This document shows, in pieces, positions 36,219-45,413 of a DNA stretch of 64,000 nt; the stretch's first letter is position 1, and every line of letters begins with the position of its first letter. Position numbers and translations under genes: made by a program. The stretch is from Candidatus Binatia bacterium (lineage in GTDB: Bacteria; Desulfobacterota; Binatia; UBA12015). The stretch covers positions 1 through 64,000 of the forward strand of contig JAQWRY010000071.1 in the NCBI GenBank assembly GCA_029243485.1, written 5' to 3'. The notes beneath the pieces were generated by a model. That model did no database searches, was not told the DNA's origin, and was given only the letters and a program-made list of their open reading frames with translations.

Positions 36219-37136
36219 ATGTATCGGCTCGTCGTACTCCTGCTGGGTCTGCTCCTCGTGCCGCCGACGGCGAGAGCCGAGGATGATCCGTACCTCCTGA
36301 CCATCGATCTCGGAGAGGCGATTCGAGTGCTCGGCGACGAGGACTCGTTCGAGCGCGAGCCGCTGGAGATCCTCCTCGTCGGTCTCGGCGACCGGGCTGT
36401 CCCCGCGCTCCGAAAGGGGTTGGCGACGGAGGATGAGGCCGTTCGGATGGGCATCATCGAGGTCCTCACGGAGACCGAGGCGGAAGGAGCTTCGGCGTTG
36501 CTGCTCGAACGGGCGAAGATGGATGATTCGATCTACGTTCGCGTCGAGGCGATCTCTGGTCTCGTCTCGCGGGATGCTCCGGAAGCGGCAGAGGTCGTTT
36601 CGAGTGCCCTCGCGAGCGATGAGCCGCTGCTCTACCGCGCTGCGTTCGGCGGCTGCGGTCGCTACTGCACTTCGCCGGAGCAACTGGATCGGATCGTCGC
36701 CTTTGCCTTCAGCGAGCCGGTGGTTCAGATGGTCGGGCCGCGCGGAGCGCTCGTGCGCACGGCTGGAATCCCGGAGCACCGGGCGGCCGTCGTCGCCGCG
36801 CTCGAACGGGGGGCCGCGCCGAAACTGGTGGCGGACGACCCCGAGGTGAGGGTTCGCGCTGCGATGTTGCTCGCCGCTCTGGAGGACGAACGCGCCGCTC
36901 CGGGCCTGGAGGTGGCTCTCGACCAGGAGATCGCAACGATGCTCCGGGTCCAGGCCATCGTGGCTCTCGGAGGCGTCGGCAACGAAAGCACCGTGACGAC
37001 GGTCGGCGCCTCGCTCGCCACCCTTTCGCCCCTCATCCGGCCGGCGGCATGCAAGGCTCTGTCTATCCTTGCCTACCGTGGTGTCGAGGGTGCGTCGGCC
37101 GAGGCCGTGCAGCGAGGCTGTCCCGGCGCGAAGTGA
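36219..37136 (+). CDS. Exported HEAT-repeat protein
   Basis: A 305-residue protein with a clear signal peptide (LVVLLLGLLLVPPTARA). The mature part is a series of Ala/Leu/Glu-rich helical pairs such as DRAVPALRKGLATEDEAVR, VRVEAISGLVSRDAPEAAE and VRAAMLLAALEDERAAPGLE, typical of HEAT or PBS-lyase repeats. It likely serves as a periplasmic or surface scaffold. No enzymatic motif is visible. It precedes the NAMPT gene by about 70 bases on the same strand; a functional link is not evident. Confidence 0.8.
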   Translation: MYRLVVLLLGLLLVPPTARAEDDPYLLTIDLGEAIRVLGDEDSFEREPLEILLVGLGDRAVPALRKGLATEDEAVRMGIIEVLTETEAEGASALLLERAKMDDSIYVRVEAISGLVSRDAPEAAEVVSSALASDEPLLYRAAFGGCGRYCTSPEQLDRIVAFAFSEPVVQMVGPRGALVRTAGIPEHRAAVVAALERGAAPKLVADDPEVRVRAAMLLAALEDERAAPGLEVALDQEIATMLRVQAIVALGGVGNESTVTTVGASLATLSPLIRPAACKALSILAYRGVEGASAEAVQRGCPGAK

Positions 37137-37204
37137 GCGAACCCCCCGCACCCTTGCTCCACGAGAGCGCTCGCAGGACCGCGCCTGGATGGTAGAAGGG
37201 CCTC

Positions 37205-38596
37205 GTGATCGGCGAGAACCGCATCCTGCTCGCGGACAGCTACAAAGCCACGCACTGGCTTCAGTACCCGCCCGGCACCGAGCGCGTGTACTCGTACTTC
37301 GAGAGCCGGGGCGGTCTGTTCGACGAGATCGTGTTCTTCGGCCTCCAGTACGTGCTCGAGCGCTACCTCGCCGGGACCGTCGTGACGCGCGCCCACATCG
37401 AAGAGGCCGATGTCTTTTTCGGGGCTCACTTCGGCAACCCCGATCTGTTCCATCGCCGGGGCTGGGAGCACATCGTCGATGCACACGGGGGGCGGCTCCC
37501 GGTAGTCATCCGCGCGGTTCCCGAGGGCACTGCGGTACCGACCCGCAACGTTCTCTTCACCATCGAGAATACCGACCCCGAGTGCTTCTGGCTGACGAGC
37601 TATCTCGAAACGCTGCTCGTGCAGGTTTGGTACGGCTGCACCGTCGCGACGCTCTCGCGAGAGATGAAGCGGCTCATCGGCTCGTACCTCGAAGAGACCG
37701 GGGATCCCGCGGGGCTCGAGATGAAGCTGCAGGACTTCGGGTTCCGCGGCGTTTCGAGCGTGGAGTCGGCCGCGATCGGCGGCGCAGCGCACCTTGTGAA
37801 CTTCCAGGGCACGGACAACGTCGTGGGCGCACTGTTCGCAAAGGAGTACTACGGTGCGGACATGGCCGGTTTTTCGATCCCGGCGGCCGAGCACTCCACG
37901 CAGACGGCTTGGGGTCGCGAGGCGGAAGAGGCGGCATTCGCCCATATGCTCACGACGTTTCCCGCGGGTCTCGTCGCCGTCGTGAGCGATTCCTGGGACG
38001 TACGCAACGCCTGTCGGAACCTTTGGGGGGATCGGCTGCGCGACCGCGTTCTCGAACGCGAGGGCACGTTGGTCGTGCGACCCGACTCGGGCGACCCACA
38101 CCGCATGGTTCTGGACGTGCTCGAAATCCTCGGGGAGCGCTTTGGCACTGTGTTGAACCCGAAGGGCTACAAGCTTCTCCCGCCTCAGGTCGCGGTGATT
38201 CAGGGCGACGGCATCGACTACGACGAGACCGTTCGCATCCTTACGACGCTTCGGAAGAACGGTTGGTCGACGGAGAACATCACGCTGGGCATGGGTGGCG
38301 CACTTTTGCAGCGGCTCGATCGCGATACGCAGTCGTTCGCGTTCAAGTGCTCGGAGGTCGTGATCTCCGGTGAGCCTCGTGAAGTGTACAAGGATCCGGT
38401 GACGGACCCGGCGAAGGCGAGCAAGCGTGGACGCCTCGCGCTGATTCGTGACGAGGACGGACTCCGAACGGTCCCTGCGACGGACCCGCGCCCGGACGAG
38501 CTCGTCGAGGTCTTTCGCGACGGCGAGGTCCGACTTCGTCACTCGTGGTCGGACGTGCGCGAACGCGCTAGCTTGCCGGAGTTCGTTCGCTCGTGA
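37205..38596 (+). CDS. nadV: Nicotinamide phosphoribosyltransferase (NAMPT/NadV)
   Basis: A 463-residue enzyme making nicotinamide mononucleotide from nicotinamide and PRPP, the salvage step that bypasses nicotinamidase. It is close to vertebrate NAMPT in layout: DSYKATHWLQYPPGTERVYS at the start, AAIGGAAHLVNFQGTDNV, SIPAAEHSTQTAWG with the catalytic histidine, VVSDSWDVRNAC, and VVRPDSGDPHRMV. The GTG at 37205 has AGAAGGG upstream. Its stop overlaps the uvrA start (GTGA), so translation of the two is coupled. NadV is patchy in bacteria and often transferred. Confidence 0.93.
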   Translation: MIGENRILLADSYKATHWLQYPPGTERVYSYFESRGGLFDEIVFFGLQYVLERYLAGTVVTRAHIEEADVFFGAHFGNPDLFHRRGWEHIVDAHGGRLPVVIRAVPEGTAVPTRNVLFTIENTDPECFWLTSYLETLLVQVWYGCTVATLSREMKRLIGSYLEETGDPAGLEMKLQDFGFRGVSSVESAAIGGAAHLVNFQGTDNVVGALFAKEYYGADMAGFSIPAAEHSTQTAWGREAEEAAFAHMLTTFPAGLVAVVSDSWDVRNACRNLWGDRLRDRVLEREGTLVVRPDSGDPHRMVLDVLEILGERFGTVLNPKGYKLLPPQVAVIQGDGIDYDETVRILTTLRKNGWSTENITLGMGGALLQRLDRDTQSFAFKCSEVVISGEPREVYKDPVTDPAKASKRGRLALIRDEDGLRTVPATDPRPDELVEVFRDGEVRLRHSWSDVRERASLPEFVRS

Positions 38597-41500
38597 AGGA
38601 ACCCATCCAGATCCGCGGCGCGCGGACCCACAATCTGCGCGAAGTCACGTGCGAGTTCCCGCCCGCCGTCCTGACGGTCGTGACCGGAGTCTCGGGTTCG
38701 GGGAAGTCGAGCCTGGTTTTCGACACGCTCTACGCCGAAGGCCAGCGCCGGTTCGTCCAGTCGATGTCGACCTACTCCCGGATGTTCCTCGAGCGGATGG
38801 AGCGACCAGACGTCGATTTCATCAGCAACATCCCGCCGGCGATCGCTCTCGCCCAGAAGAACACGATCCGAAACGCGCGCTCCACGGTTGGTACGATCAC
38901 CGAGATCAACGACCACCTTCGGCTCGTCTACGCTCACGTGGGCGAGGCGACCTGTACCGCGTGTGGCGGTCGCGTCGCCCGCGACGATCCGCATACCGGT
39001 CTCCTGGACCTCGAAGCGATGGGTGAGGGAACGGCCGTGCTCGTCGTGGCGCCCGTCGAGATCGCCGATCTCCCGCTCGAGAACGTGGCGACCGGGCTCC
39101 GGAAGCAGGGGTATCGGAGGCTGTGGATCGACGGGAAGGTGATCCGGCTCGACGAGGAGTCGGACGAGATCCCCGAACTGCCGAAGGCGGCGGAGACCGC
39201 GGCGGCCTACGGCGGTCGGCAGGTTCTGCCGGTCGTGATCGATCGCCTGACGATCGGGACCACACGCCAGGCTCGCTGCCGCGAGGCTCTCGAGGCTGCG
39301 TTTGCGCTCGCGCGGGGACGAGCGCTGCTTGTTCCGCAGGACGGCGGCGACCCGCGCACGCTCGATCGACGCTTCACGTGCCGTGACTGCGGACTCGAGC
39401 GCGGCGAGCTCGTGCCACATCTCTTTTCGTTCAACAGCCCGCTCGGGGCGTGTCCCGAGTGCCAGGGATTCGGTCGCGTCGCCGGGCTGGATCTCGACAA
39501 GGTCATCCCCGATCCGCGCGTGAGTCTGGATGAGGGGGCGGTCGCGCCGTGGACGACGCCGTCGGGCGAAGAGATGTGGGAGCGGATGCTCGCGGCGGCG
39601 AAGGATCACGGCATCCGGACGAAAGTTCCGTGGAAAGAGCTTCGCGACGAAGAGAAGGCGTTCGTGCTCGACGGAGAGCCGACCGGTGGCCCGCCTCTCA
39701 AGGGACGTCGGAAACGCTTCAAGGGAGTGCACGGCTTCTTCCGCTGGCTCGAACGCAAGCGCTATCGAACTCACGTTCGCGTCCTGATCGCGCGCTACCG
39801 AGGGTACACACCGTGCGGTGTTTGTTTGGGCGCTCGGCTTCAGCCCGACGCACTCGCAGTTCGAGTCGGTGGGTGGAACATCGCCGAACTCACCGAGCGA
39901 CCGATCGCCGAAGCGCTCACGTGGGCCGACACGATCGCTGCGGACCCCCGGATCTCAGCGCGCGCGGCGACGCTCCTCTCAGAGGTCCGCAGTCGCCTCG
40001 GCTACCTGATGGAGGTAGGTCTCGACTATCTCACGCTCGGGAGGCAGGCGCGCACGCTGTCCGGGGGCGAAGCGCAGCGCATTCACCTCGCGAGTGCGCT
40101 CGGCTCGGCCCTCACCGACACGCTCTATTGCCTCGATGAGCCGACCGTCGGCCTGCATGCGCGAGACTCGGCGCGTCTCCTCGGAGTCCTCCGGGGACTG
40201 ACCGAGGCCGGCAACACTGTAGTCGTGGTCGAGCACGACCCGTCGCTCATCGAAGGGGCCGACAACGTCATCGATCTGGGCCCCGGCGGTGGTGCCGGGG
40301 GGGGGCAGGTGCTCTACGCCGGTCCGCCCGAAGGTCTGCCTAAGGACACGAGTACCACGGCACGCTTTCTCGAGGTGCGCGGAGACGACGACACGGTTCC
40401 GCAGCGCGGCGCGGGGAAGGCCGGCGTCAGGATCGAAGGGGCGCGGGAGAACAACCTCCAGAACGTGACGGTCACGATTCCCGCCAAGAGGCTCGTCTGC
40501 CTCACGGGCGTCTCGGGCTCGGGCAAGTCGTCGCTCGCAGAGCAGGTTCTCTACAACGGCCATCTGCGCGAACAGGGTGAGGGTGTCGAGGCGGGTGCTT
40601 GTGACGCGATCCGTGGTCTCGAGGCCTTCGACGAGGTCGTCTTGATGAACCAGGCACCGGCCGGACGGTCGAGTCGGTCGAACGCGGCGACCTACCTGAA
40701 AGCGTACGACGAGATCCGCAAGCTCCTCGCCGCGACCACCGCTGCGAGGCAGGAGGGAATTCCGGCCGGGCACTTCTCATTCAATTCGAATGGCGGCCGG
40801 TGCGAAGAATGCGGCGGCATGGGCACGGTCACACTCGAGATGCACTTCATGGCCGACCTCGAAGTTGCGTGCGAGCAATGCTCCGGGACGCGGTTCAAGC
40901 CGCACGTGCTCGAGGTGCGCTATCGCGGTCGCAACGTGAACGAGATCCTCGGGCTCACGATCGACGAAGCCCGGGAGTTCTTCTCGGAACGGCCGCGGAT
41001 TCGGGACCGCTTTGCGGCGCTCTCGCTCGTGGGCCTCGGCTACATCACGCTCGGGCAGGCGACGTCGACGCTATCGGGGGGTGAGGCGCAGCGCCTCAAG
41101 CTCGCGAGTTTCATCGACGCGGGTAACACGGCACAGCGGCTTCTGATCTTCGATGAACCGACAACCGGGCTTCACCTCTCCGACGTCGCCCGCCTGGTAC
41201 GCGTCCTGCACGATCTGGTGGATCGCGGGAACACGATTCTGGTCGTAGAGCATAACCTCGATTTCATAGCGGCGGCCGACTGGGTGATCGACCTGGGCCC
41301 CGGAGGTGGCGACCGCGGCGGACAGCTCGTTGGCGAGGGAACGCCGCGAGACCTCGCGTGCGGCGGTGGAACGCCGACGGCAGACGCGCTCGCGGAGATC
41401 TTCGGTACGCCGACGGTTGCCCGGGACCCGAAGCCGGCGCCGAAGACGAAGGTCGCTCGGGCGCCCAAGCCTGCGCCGAAGAAGAAGGCCGCACCGAGGA

Positions 41501-41625
41501 GGAAGCCGGCGGCAAAGAAGAAGATCACGTCCAAGCCGAAGGCGACCGCCAAGAAGAAATCTACGAGCAGCAAGAAGACCGGCAGCACCAAGGCGGCGAG
41601 TGCGAGCCGCTCGGGGGCGCAGTGA
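38593..41625 (+). CDS. uvrA: UvrA-family excinuclease ATPase with a basic C-terminal tail
   Basis: A 1010-residue DNA damage-recognition ATPase. Both ABC halves are intact: Walker [17 protein letters not shown] and [16 protein letters not shown], signatures [12 protein letters not shown] and [12 protein letters not shown], Walker [10 protein letters not shown] and FDEPTTGLH. Zinc knuckles are CTACGG, CRDCG/CPECQG and CEECGG/CEQCSG. Several stretches ([20 protein letters not shown]) differ from standard UvrA, suggesting a paralogue. The last ~75 residues are Lys/Ala/Pro repeats ([17 protein letters not shown]) like histone H1 tails and absent from ordinary UvrA. The GTG start is coupled to the NAMPT stop. 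Confidence 0.9.
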   Translation: MKEPIQIRGARTHNLREVTCEFPPAVLTVVTGVSGSGKSSLVFDTLYAEGQRRFVQSMSTYSRMFLERMERPDVDFISNIPPAIALAQKNTIRNARSTVGTITEINDHLRLVYAHVGEATCTACGGRVARDDPHTGLLDLEAMGEGTAVLVVAPVEIADLPLENVATGLRKQGYRRLWIDGKVIRLDEESDEIPELPKAAETAAAYGGRQVLPVVIDRLTIGTTRQARCREALEAAFALARGRALLVPQDGGDPRTLDRRFTCRDCGLERGELVPHLFSFNSPLGACPECQGFGRVAGLDLDKVIPDPRVSLDEGAVAPWTTPSGEEMWERMLAAAKDHGIRTKVPWKELRDEEKAFVLDGEPTGGPPLKGRRKRFKGVHGFFRWLERKRYRTHVRVLIARYRGYTPCGVCLGARLQPDALAVRVGGWNIAELTERPIAEALTWADTIAADPRISARAATLLSEVRSRLGYLMEVGLDYLTLGRQARTLSGGEAQRIHLASALGSALTDTLYCLDEPTVGLHARDSARLLGVLRGLTEAGNTVVVVEHDPSLIEGADNVIDLGPGGGAGGGQVLYAGPPEGLPKDTSTTARFLEVRGDDDTVPQRGAGKAGVRIEGARENNLQNVTVTIPAKRLVCLTGVSGSGKSSLAEQVLYNGHLREQGEGVEAGACDAIRGLEAFDEVVLMNQAPAGRSSRSNAATYLKAYDEIRKLLAATTAARQEGIPAGHFSFNSNGGRCEECGGMGTVTLEMHFMADLEVACEQCSGTRFKPHVLEVRYRGRNVNEILGLTIDEAREFFSERPRIRDRFAALSLVGLGYITLGQATSTLSGGEAQRLKLASFIDAGNTAQRLLIFDEPTTGLHLSDVARLVRVLHDLVDRGNTILVVEHNLDFIAAADWVIDLGPGGGDRGGQLVGEGTPRDLACGGGTPTADALAEIFGTPTVARDPKPAPKTKVARAPKPAPKKKAAPRRKPAAKKKITSKPKATAKKKSTSSKKTGSTKAASASRSGAQ

Positions 41626-42174
41626 GAACGACTCGACTCGTTCTTTCGCTTTCCCCGCTGGTTTCGCTCGCGTTGACCAGGTGCTGAGACGACGCGACGA
41701 CGCTCACGACCGCCGGCGTGCAGACGCTCGAGTTCGCTGACGCGACGCGGGAGCGGATCATCCCGGTCGACCTGTGGTGCCCGACGCCGGATTCGTCGCC
41801 GAACCTCCTCGCTCTGGCGGGCATTTTCTTGGCGCGTGCGCGCCGTCTTTGCGATGGCGCCCGCGGTCGGGCAGGCGTTCGATCAAGAAGGACTCTCGTC
41901 GGTCGGGATTCCGGTGCACATCGTCGGTTCACGAGGCGATGAGCTCACGCGATTCGAGTTGAATGCGGCGCACTACGCGAGTGAACTACCCGCAGCGCAA
42001 CTCACGGTCGTGCACCCGGGCGGCCACTTCGTGTGCACGTCGTCCTGCAACGATCTGGGACGCGGGGTCGCTTCGCTCGTGTGTTTCGATCCGGATCCCG
42101 CGACCGATCGACGGACGGTGCACGAGCAAATCGCCGCGGAGGGGGTGCGCTTCTTTCGACGCGAGCTGGACTAG
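41622..42174 (+). pseudogene. Decayed lipoprotein hydrolase (dienelactone hydrolase/PAF-acetylhydrolase-like)
   Basis: GTG at 41622 overlaps the uvrA stop and opens a lipoprotein-like signal ending LALTRC, but the next codon is TGA (41685-41687). The same frame then continues DDATTLTTAGVQTLEFADAT, IIPVDLWCPTP, the usual start of this hydrolase family. After about 41800 the frame changes; the third frame from 41836 gives RAVFAMAPAVGQAFDQEGL, VGIPVHIVGSRGDELTRFELN and HPGGHFVCTSSC, its C-terminal end with the histidine. The central part with the nucleophile is missing. Confidence 0.7.
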
Positions 42175-42183
42175 CGGGCCGCG

Positions 42184-42345
42184 CTAGGCGTCGGTCGCGC
42201 GAAGGCAGAGGGTCGTGATGTCGTCTGTCTGCGGCGACGTTTTCCGGTGGGAACAAATCTCTGCGCGTAGGCGTTCCTCGCCGAACTGCTCGCCGGTAGG
42301 ATTCTCTGATGCGGTCATCCCACAAGCCGGAATCGAGGTAGCCGT
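42184..42345 (-). pseudogene. C-terminal scrap of a SpoIIE/PP2C-type phosphatase
   Basis: On the minus strand one frame reads ASENPTGEQFGEERLRAEI and ends TDDITTLCLRATDA before TAG. This is the end of RsbU/SpoIIE phosphatases (YTDG..EA.N..GE.FG, then DDITLLxLR). The preceding YLDSGLWDD is in the neighbouring frame, so a frame shift lies at about 42312. The rest of the domain is not found upstream. Confidence 0.5.
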
Positions 42346-42521
42346 ACGCGCCGAGTCGCTTGCTTAGCGTGGTCCCGGCCGTGCGTGCCGGGGTACGGAA
42401 TCGTCACGATGGGACCCGGAGACATCGAGCGCTGCCTCGCTGCCGTCGATCGAGCCGCTTGAACCAAACGCGAGTAAAAGCTGGCGTTGTATGGCCAGGT
42501 AAAGCAGCGTCCCGGTCCATG

Positions 42522-42805
42522 CCGGGAAAGCCCGCCACCACCCTTCGGAAGCGATCGCGTCAGGCGCGTTCATGCGCGCTGGTCGACGCTGTCCTCGAAG
42601 CCGCGGCGCGGGTGCTCGTCGAACAGGGCTACGAGTACGCGACGACGAATCGGACCTCGCGAGCTTCATCGTGTCGAGATCCTTGGAATCACTGACACAC
42701 GGTGCCGTGCTCCATCACTCGCCTCTGTTGCAGGAGCTCGAACTCGCCGAAGAGATGACCGAACTACTATTTCGATACCTGGAGCGCGGAGCGCGATCAG
42801 GCCAT
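42522..42805 (+). pseudogene. Decayed TetR-family regulator
   Basis: The first frame starts MPGKPATTLRKRSRQARSC and runs through VDAVLEAAARVLVEQGYEYATTN, the first helices of a TetR DNA-binding domain. The recognition helix is missing. In another frame DLASFIVSRSLESLTHGAVL and ELELAEEMTELLFRYLERG match TetR C-terminal helices. About 90 residues have been lost at about 42650. The end collides with the 3' end of the deaminase gene. Confidence 0.65.
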
Positions 42806-43252
42806 CTCGACCTGGTGCAGCTCGACGCCGGTGTGATGGATGATGTCTTCGACGGTCGTGAGCTTGTACGGCTTCTCGAAGTAGATCGCGCGGATGCCGG
42901 TATTCACCAGGGTCTTCAGGCAGTGGATGCAGGGCGAATGGGTGATGTAGATCGCCGCGTCCTTGATCGACGTCCCATTCTTTGCCGCCTGTGCGATCGC
43001 GTTGATCTCGGCGTGAATTGTCCGGTAACAGTTCTCTTCCATGTCGCCGGTCGGCGTCTCGGACTTGTAGATGAGACACCCGAGTTCGTGGCAGTGCGGC
43101 ATCCCGGAGGGTGCCCCATTGTAGCCGGTAGCGAGGATGCTCTTGTCGCGAACGATGGTCGCCCCGACCTTGGCCCGCGTGCACGTCGATCGCTCGGCGA
43201 CGTCTCGGGTGATGGTCAGGAAGTACTGGTCCCAGCTCAGGCGGTCACTCAC
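42797..43252 (-). CDS. dCMP deaminase family protein
   Basis: A 151-residue zinc deaminase. The zinc site is seen as TIHAEINAIAQAA and SPCIHCLKTLVNTG; the N-terminal part has TCTRAKVGATIVRDKSI and GYNGAPSGMPHC, the dCMP deaminase/ComEB pattern including the allosteric-type segment. It would convert dCMP to dUMP for thymidylate synthesis. The GTG start at 43252 overlaps the stop of the site-2 protease gene by GTGA; no ATG fits. It is the last gene of a leftward series. Confidence 0.9.
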   Translation of the reverse strand: MSDRLSWDQYFLTITRDVAERSTCTRAKVGATIVRDKSILATGYNGAPSGMPHCHELGCLIYKSETPTGDMEENCYRTIHAEINAIAQAAKNGTSIKDAAIYITHSPCIHCLKTLVNTGIRAIYFEKPYKLTTVEDIIHHTGVELHQVEMA

Positions 43253-44322
43253 GTGGAGGTTGGTACAACAGCCGGCTCCTGGATGGAAACGTCTACGGAC
43301 TGCAGGCTCGAAGAGGTCGGAGCGCGCTCCCTCGGGTGCCGCTGCTCCTGAGGCGCGCGGTCGCCGGCGAAGTCCTCTGCGGTGACGAAGTCCAGAGGGA
43401 TGGGCATGAATGTGAGTACGAACATCGCGATCGTCGCCCACGCGGCTTTCCGCCGGAAGGGGTCGAGTGGCGTGTTGGCGTCGACGGTGTCGGGATGGTC
43501 GACCTTCAGGATGAACGCCAGCATGAAGGCCCAGAGGAGCCAGCCCTCCCAGCCGTAGAACCCGAGGCCGATCACGCCGACCAGCACCGCGCGCGAGATG
43601 GTGCGGTGGCGCTTGCCGCAGAGCGCGTAAACTACGTGGCCGCCATCGAGCTGGCCTACCGGCAACAGGTTCAAGAACGTCACGAACAGCCCGAACCAAC
43701 CGGCAAGCGCGATCGGATGCAGGATGACGGTGACGCTATCGGGGTCGACGCCGAGCACCAGGCGGCTCAGGAACTCGAACAAGAGCGAGTTGCCGAAGGT
43801 GATTCCGACGCTCATCTCGTCGGGGATGGGCAAGGCGCCGGGCATGGGTCGCACCTCGGAAAGAGCGAGGCCCACCACGACGGCCGGAACCGCGACCACC
43901 ATCCCGGCCCACGGCCCGGCCGCGCCGACGTCGAACAGGGCCCTTCGCGAGCGCGGCATGCCATGCATCCGGATGAACGCGCCGAACGTTCCGACGAGGA
44001 TCGGCGGTCCCGGAATGAAGAACGGAAGGCTCGTCGGAATGCCATGCCACCGGGCGAGGAAATAGTGGCCGAACTCGTGGCTCAGAAGGATTGCGAGCAG
44101 GGTCAGCGAGAACGGGAAGCCCGCCGTGAAGGCCCATGGGGAGGAGAAGGGGTCGACTCCGGCGTCGAAAGAGCCCGCGAGAGTCGTCGTCGCGAGCGTG
44201 GCGCCGAACAGGATCAGGTTCCAGCGCGGCGAGCGCTTCTGTGCACTCACGACGTCGAGGGGTCGCTCGATTTCGGCTTCGGTCGGCTCCGGCCGTGGGC
44301 TCTGAAATTGGGAGGGGTCCAT
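43249..44322 (-). CDS. Site-2 protease family membrane metalloprotease (M50)
   Basis: A 357-residue intramembrane protease. The zinc motif HEFGH lies in the second membrane helix (ILLSHEFGHYFLARWHG), and the third metal ligand segment is NLLPVGQLDGGH. About six membrane helices are visible. The N-terminus is a hydrophilic Pro/Glu-rich leader and the C-terminus a polar tail. Such enzymes cleave membrane-bound regulators or remnant signal peptides. It is coupled to the dCMP deaminase gene by a GTGA overlap; no anti-sigma factor is nearby to suggest a substrate. Confidence 0.9.
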   Translation of the reverse strand: MDPSQFQSPRPEPTEAEIERPLDVVSAQKRSPRWNLILFGATLATTTLAGSFDAGVDPFSSPWAFTAGFPFSLTLLAILLSHEFGHYFLARWHGIPTSLPFFIPGPPILVGTFGAFIRMHGMPRSRRALFDVGAAGPWAGMVVAVPAVVVGLALSEVRPMPGALPIPDEMSVGITFGNSLLFEFLSRLVLGVDPDSVTVILHPIALAGWFGLFVTFLNLLPVGQLDGGHVVYALCGKRHRTISRAVLVGVIGLGFYGWEGWLLWAFMLAFILKVDHPDTVDANTPLDPFRRKAAWATIAMFVLTFMPIPLDFVTAEDFAGDRAPQEQRHPRERAPTSSSLQSVDVSIQEPAVVPTST

Positions 44323-44426
44323 GACGGTGGTTCTTCAACGGTACGCGCGAGTCGGGGGCCAAGGAATCGGGGATCTGCCAAGCGGCCCCCGGGGGCGTGA
44401 GAGGCTGATCCTTGTGCCCGAACGGA

Positions 44427-45413
44427 TCAGCGCCGGGATTTCTTGGTCGATTCCGCTTCGAGCCGCTCGAGGATCGCGCCCGCCAGGAGCGGGAAGAGTA
44501 GCTCGTGGTGGCCGGTAATCCGCAGTCCCTTGCCTCCGGCGGCGGTCGGCCGGGAGACCACGTTTACACCCGGGCGGTAGTGGCGCAGGAAGTCGAGGTC
44601 GAGCGTGACGAGAGGGCGGACTTTGTGGCCGAGATTGCGGGCGAGGTTCAGTGCCTTCACGAAGACCTCGGGCAGGACGACGGCGGAGCCGAGATTCACG
44701 TACACGCCGCCCGCGAGACCGGCGACGACCTCGGCGAGTCGGTGGAAGTCCCGCAAGCTGGTTTTGCCGATCGCCGCACCGTCGGCGCCGGGGTGCATGT
44801 GAATGATGTCCGTTCCGATGGCGACGTGGACCGTCACGGGGACCTCCAGGCGTGCACCCGCCGCGAGGATGCTCAGTTCGCGGTGCGGGTAGCGCCCCTT
44901 CTGGATGTGCTCGCCAATCGCCTCGCCGAGCCCGCGGTTCGCCTTCGCGCCCTGTCGGATCACTTTGTTGAGCACGGCGCCCGTCTCGCGGGCCATGCCG
45001 AACTTGCCCTTGTCGAGACCCGGTCCTACGTCCTCGGACGTCTTGCCGACCGCGGCGAGCTCGAAGTCGTGAATGATCCCGGCGCCGTTCATGGCGACCG
45101 AAGTGATCACGCCGCGCTCCATTAGGTCGATGATCATCGGAGACAGGCCCACCTTGATCGGGTGGGCGCCCATTCCGAGGGCGACGCCCCGACCTTTTAG
45201 GCGAGACTTGGTGATCGCGTCGACGGCGTAGCGCAGATCCTCGCCGGCGAGGATGTTGGGGATGCGGTCCAACCACTCGGCGAACGAGAGGCCGGGTTCC
45301 AGTTTCCGCCCGACTTCGCCCGCGGCGACCTTGCTCGGGCGCCCGCCGAGCGGGTAGGTCTTCGCTCGCTTCACATCGAGCTTCGGTCGGGCGGGTGGCT
45401 TGAGGGCCTTCAC
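44427..45413 (-). CDS. Conserved protein of unassigned function, encoded with GmhA
   Basis: A 328-residue cytoplasmic protein with strongly conserved-looking motifs: ALGMGAHPIKVGLSPMIIDL, SVAMNGAGIIHDFELAAVG, TVHVAIGTDIIHMHPGADG, NLGSAVVLPEVFVKAL and RITGHHELLFPLL. The Gly- and His-rich loops suggest a nucleotide- or metal-binding enzyme, possibly related to the deoxyhypusine synthase fold, but I cannot confirm a family. The GTG start at 45413 overlaps the gmhA stop (GTGA), so it is co-translated with GmhA and may act on a sugar phosphate or nucleotide sugar. Confidence 0.75.
   Translation of the reverse strand: MKALKPPARPKLDVKRAKTYPLGGRPSKVAAGEVGRKLEPGLSFAEWLDRIPNILAGEDLRYAVDAITKSRLKGRGVALGMGAHPIKVGLSPMIIDLMERGVITSVAMNGAGIIHDFELAAVGKTSEDVGPGLDKGKFGMARETGAVLNKVIRQGAKANRGLGEAIGEHIQKGRYPHRELSILAAGARLEVPVTVHVAIGTDIIHMHPGADGAAIGKTSLRDFHRLAEVVAGLAGGVYVNLGSAVVLPEVFVKALNLARNLGHKVRPLVTLDLDFLRHYRPGVNVVSRPTAAGGKGLRITGHHELLFPLLAGAILERLEAESTKKSRR

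Noticed and set aside
35488-37484. Long N-terminal extension in front of the PgeF frame
   Set aside because: The open frame extends antisense through the HEAT gene; the family's start fits ATG 36158.
37073-38542. 489-codon minus-strand open frame
   Set aside because: Antisense to the NAMPT gene, whose catalytic motifs are intact.
41685-41687. Possible selenocysteine TGA after LALTRC
   Set aside because: No selenocysteine insertion hairpin is seen and the gene has further lesions, so a plain nonsense codon is simpler.
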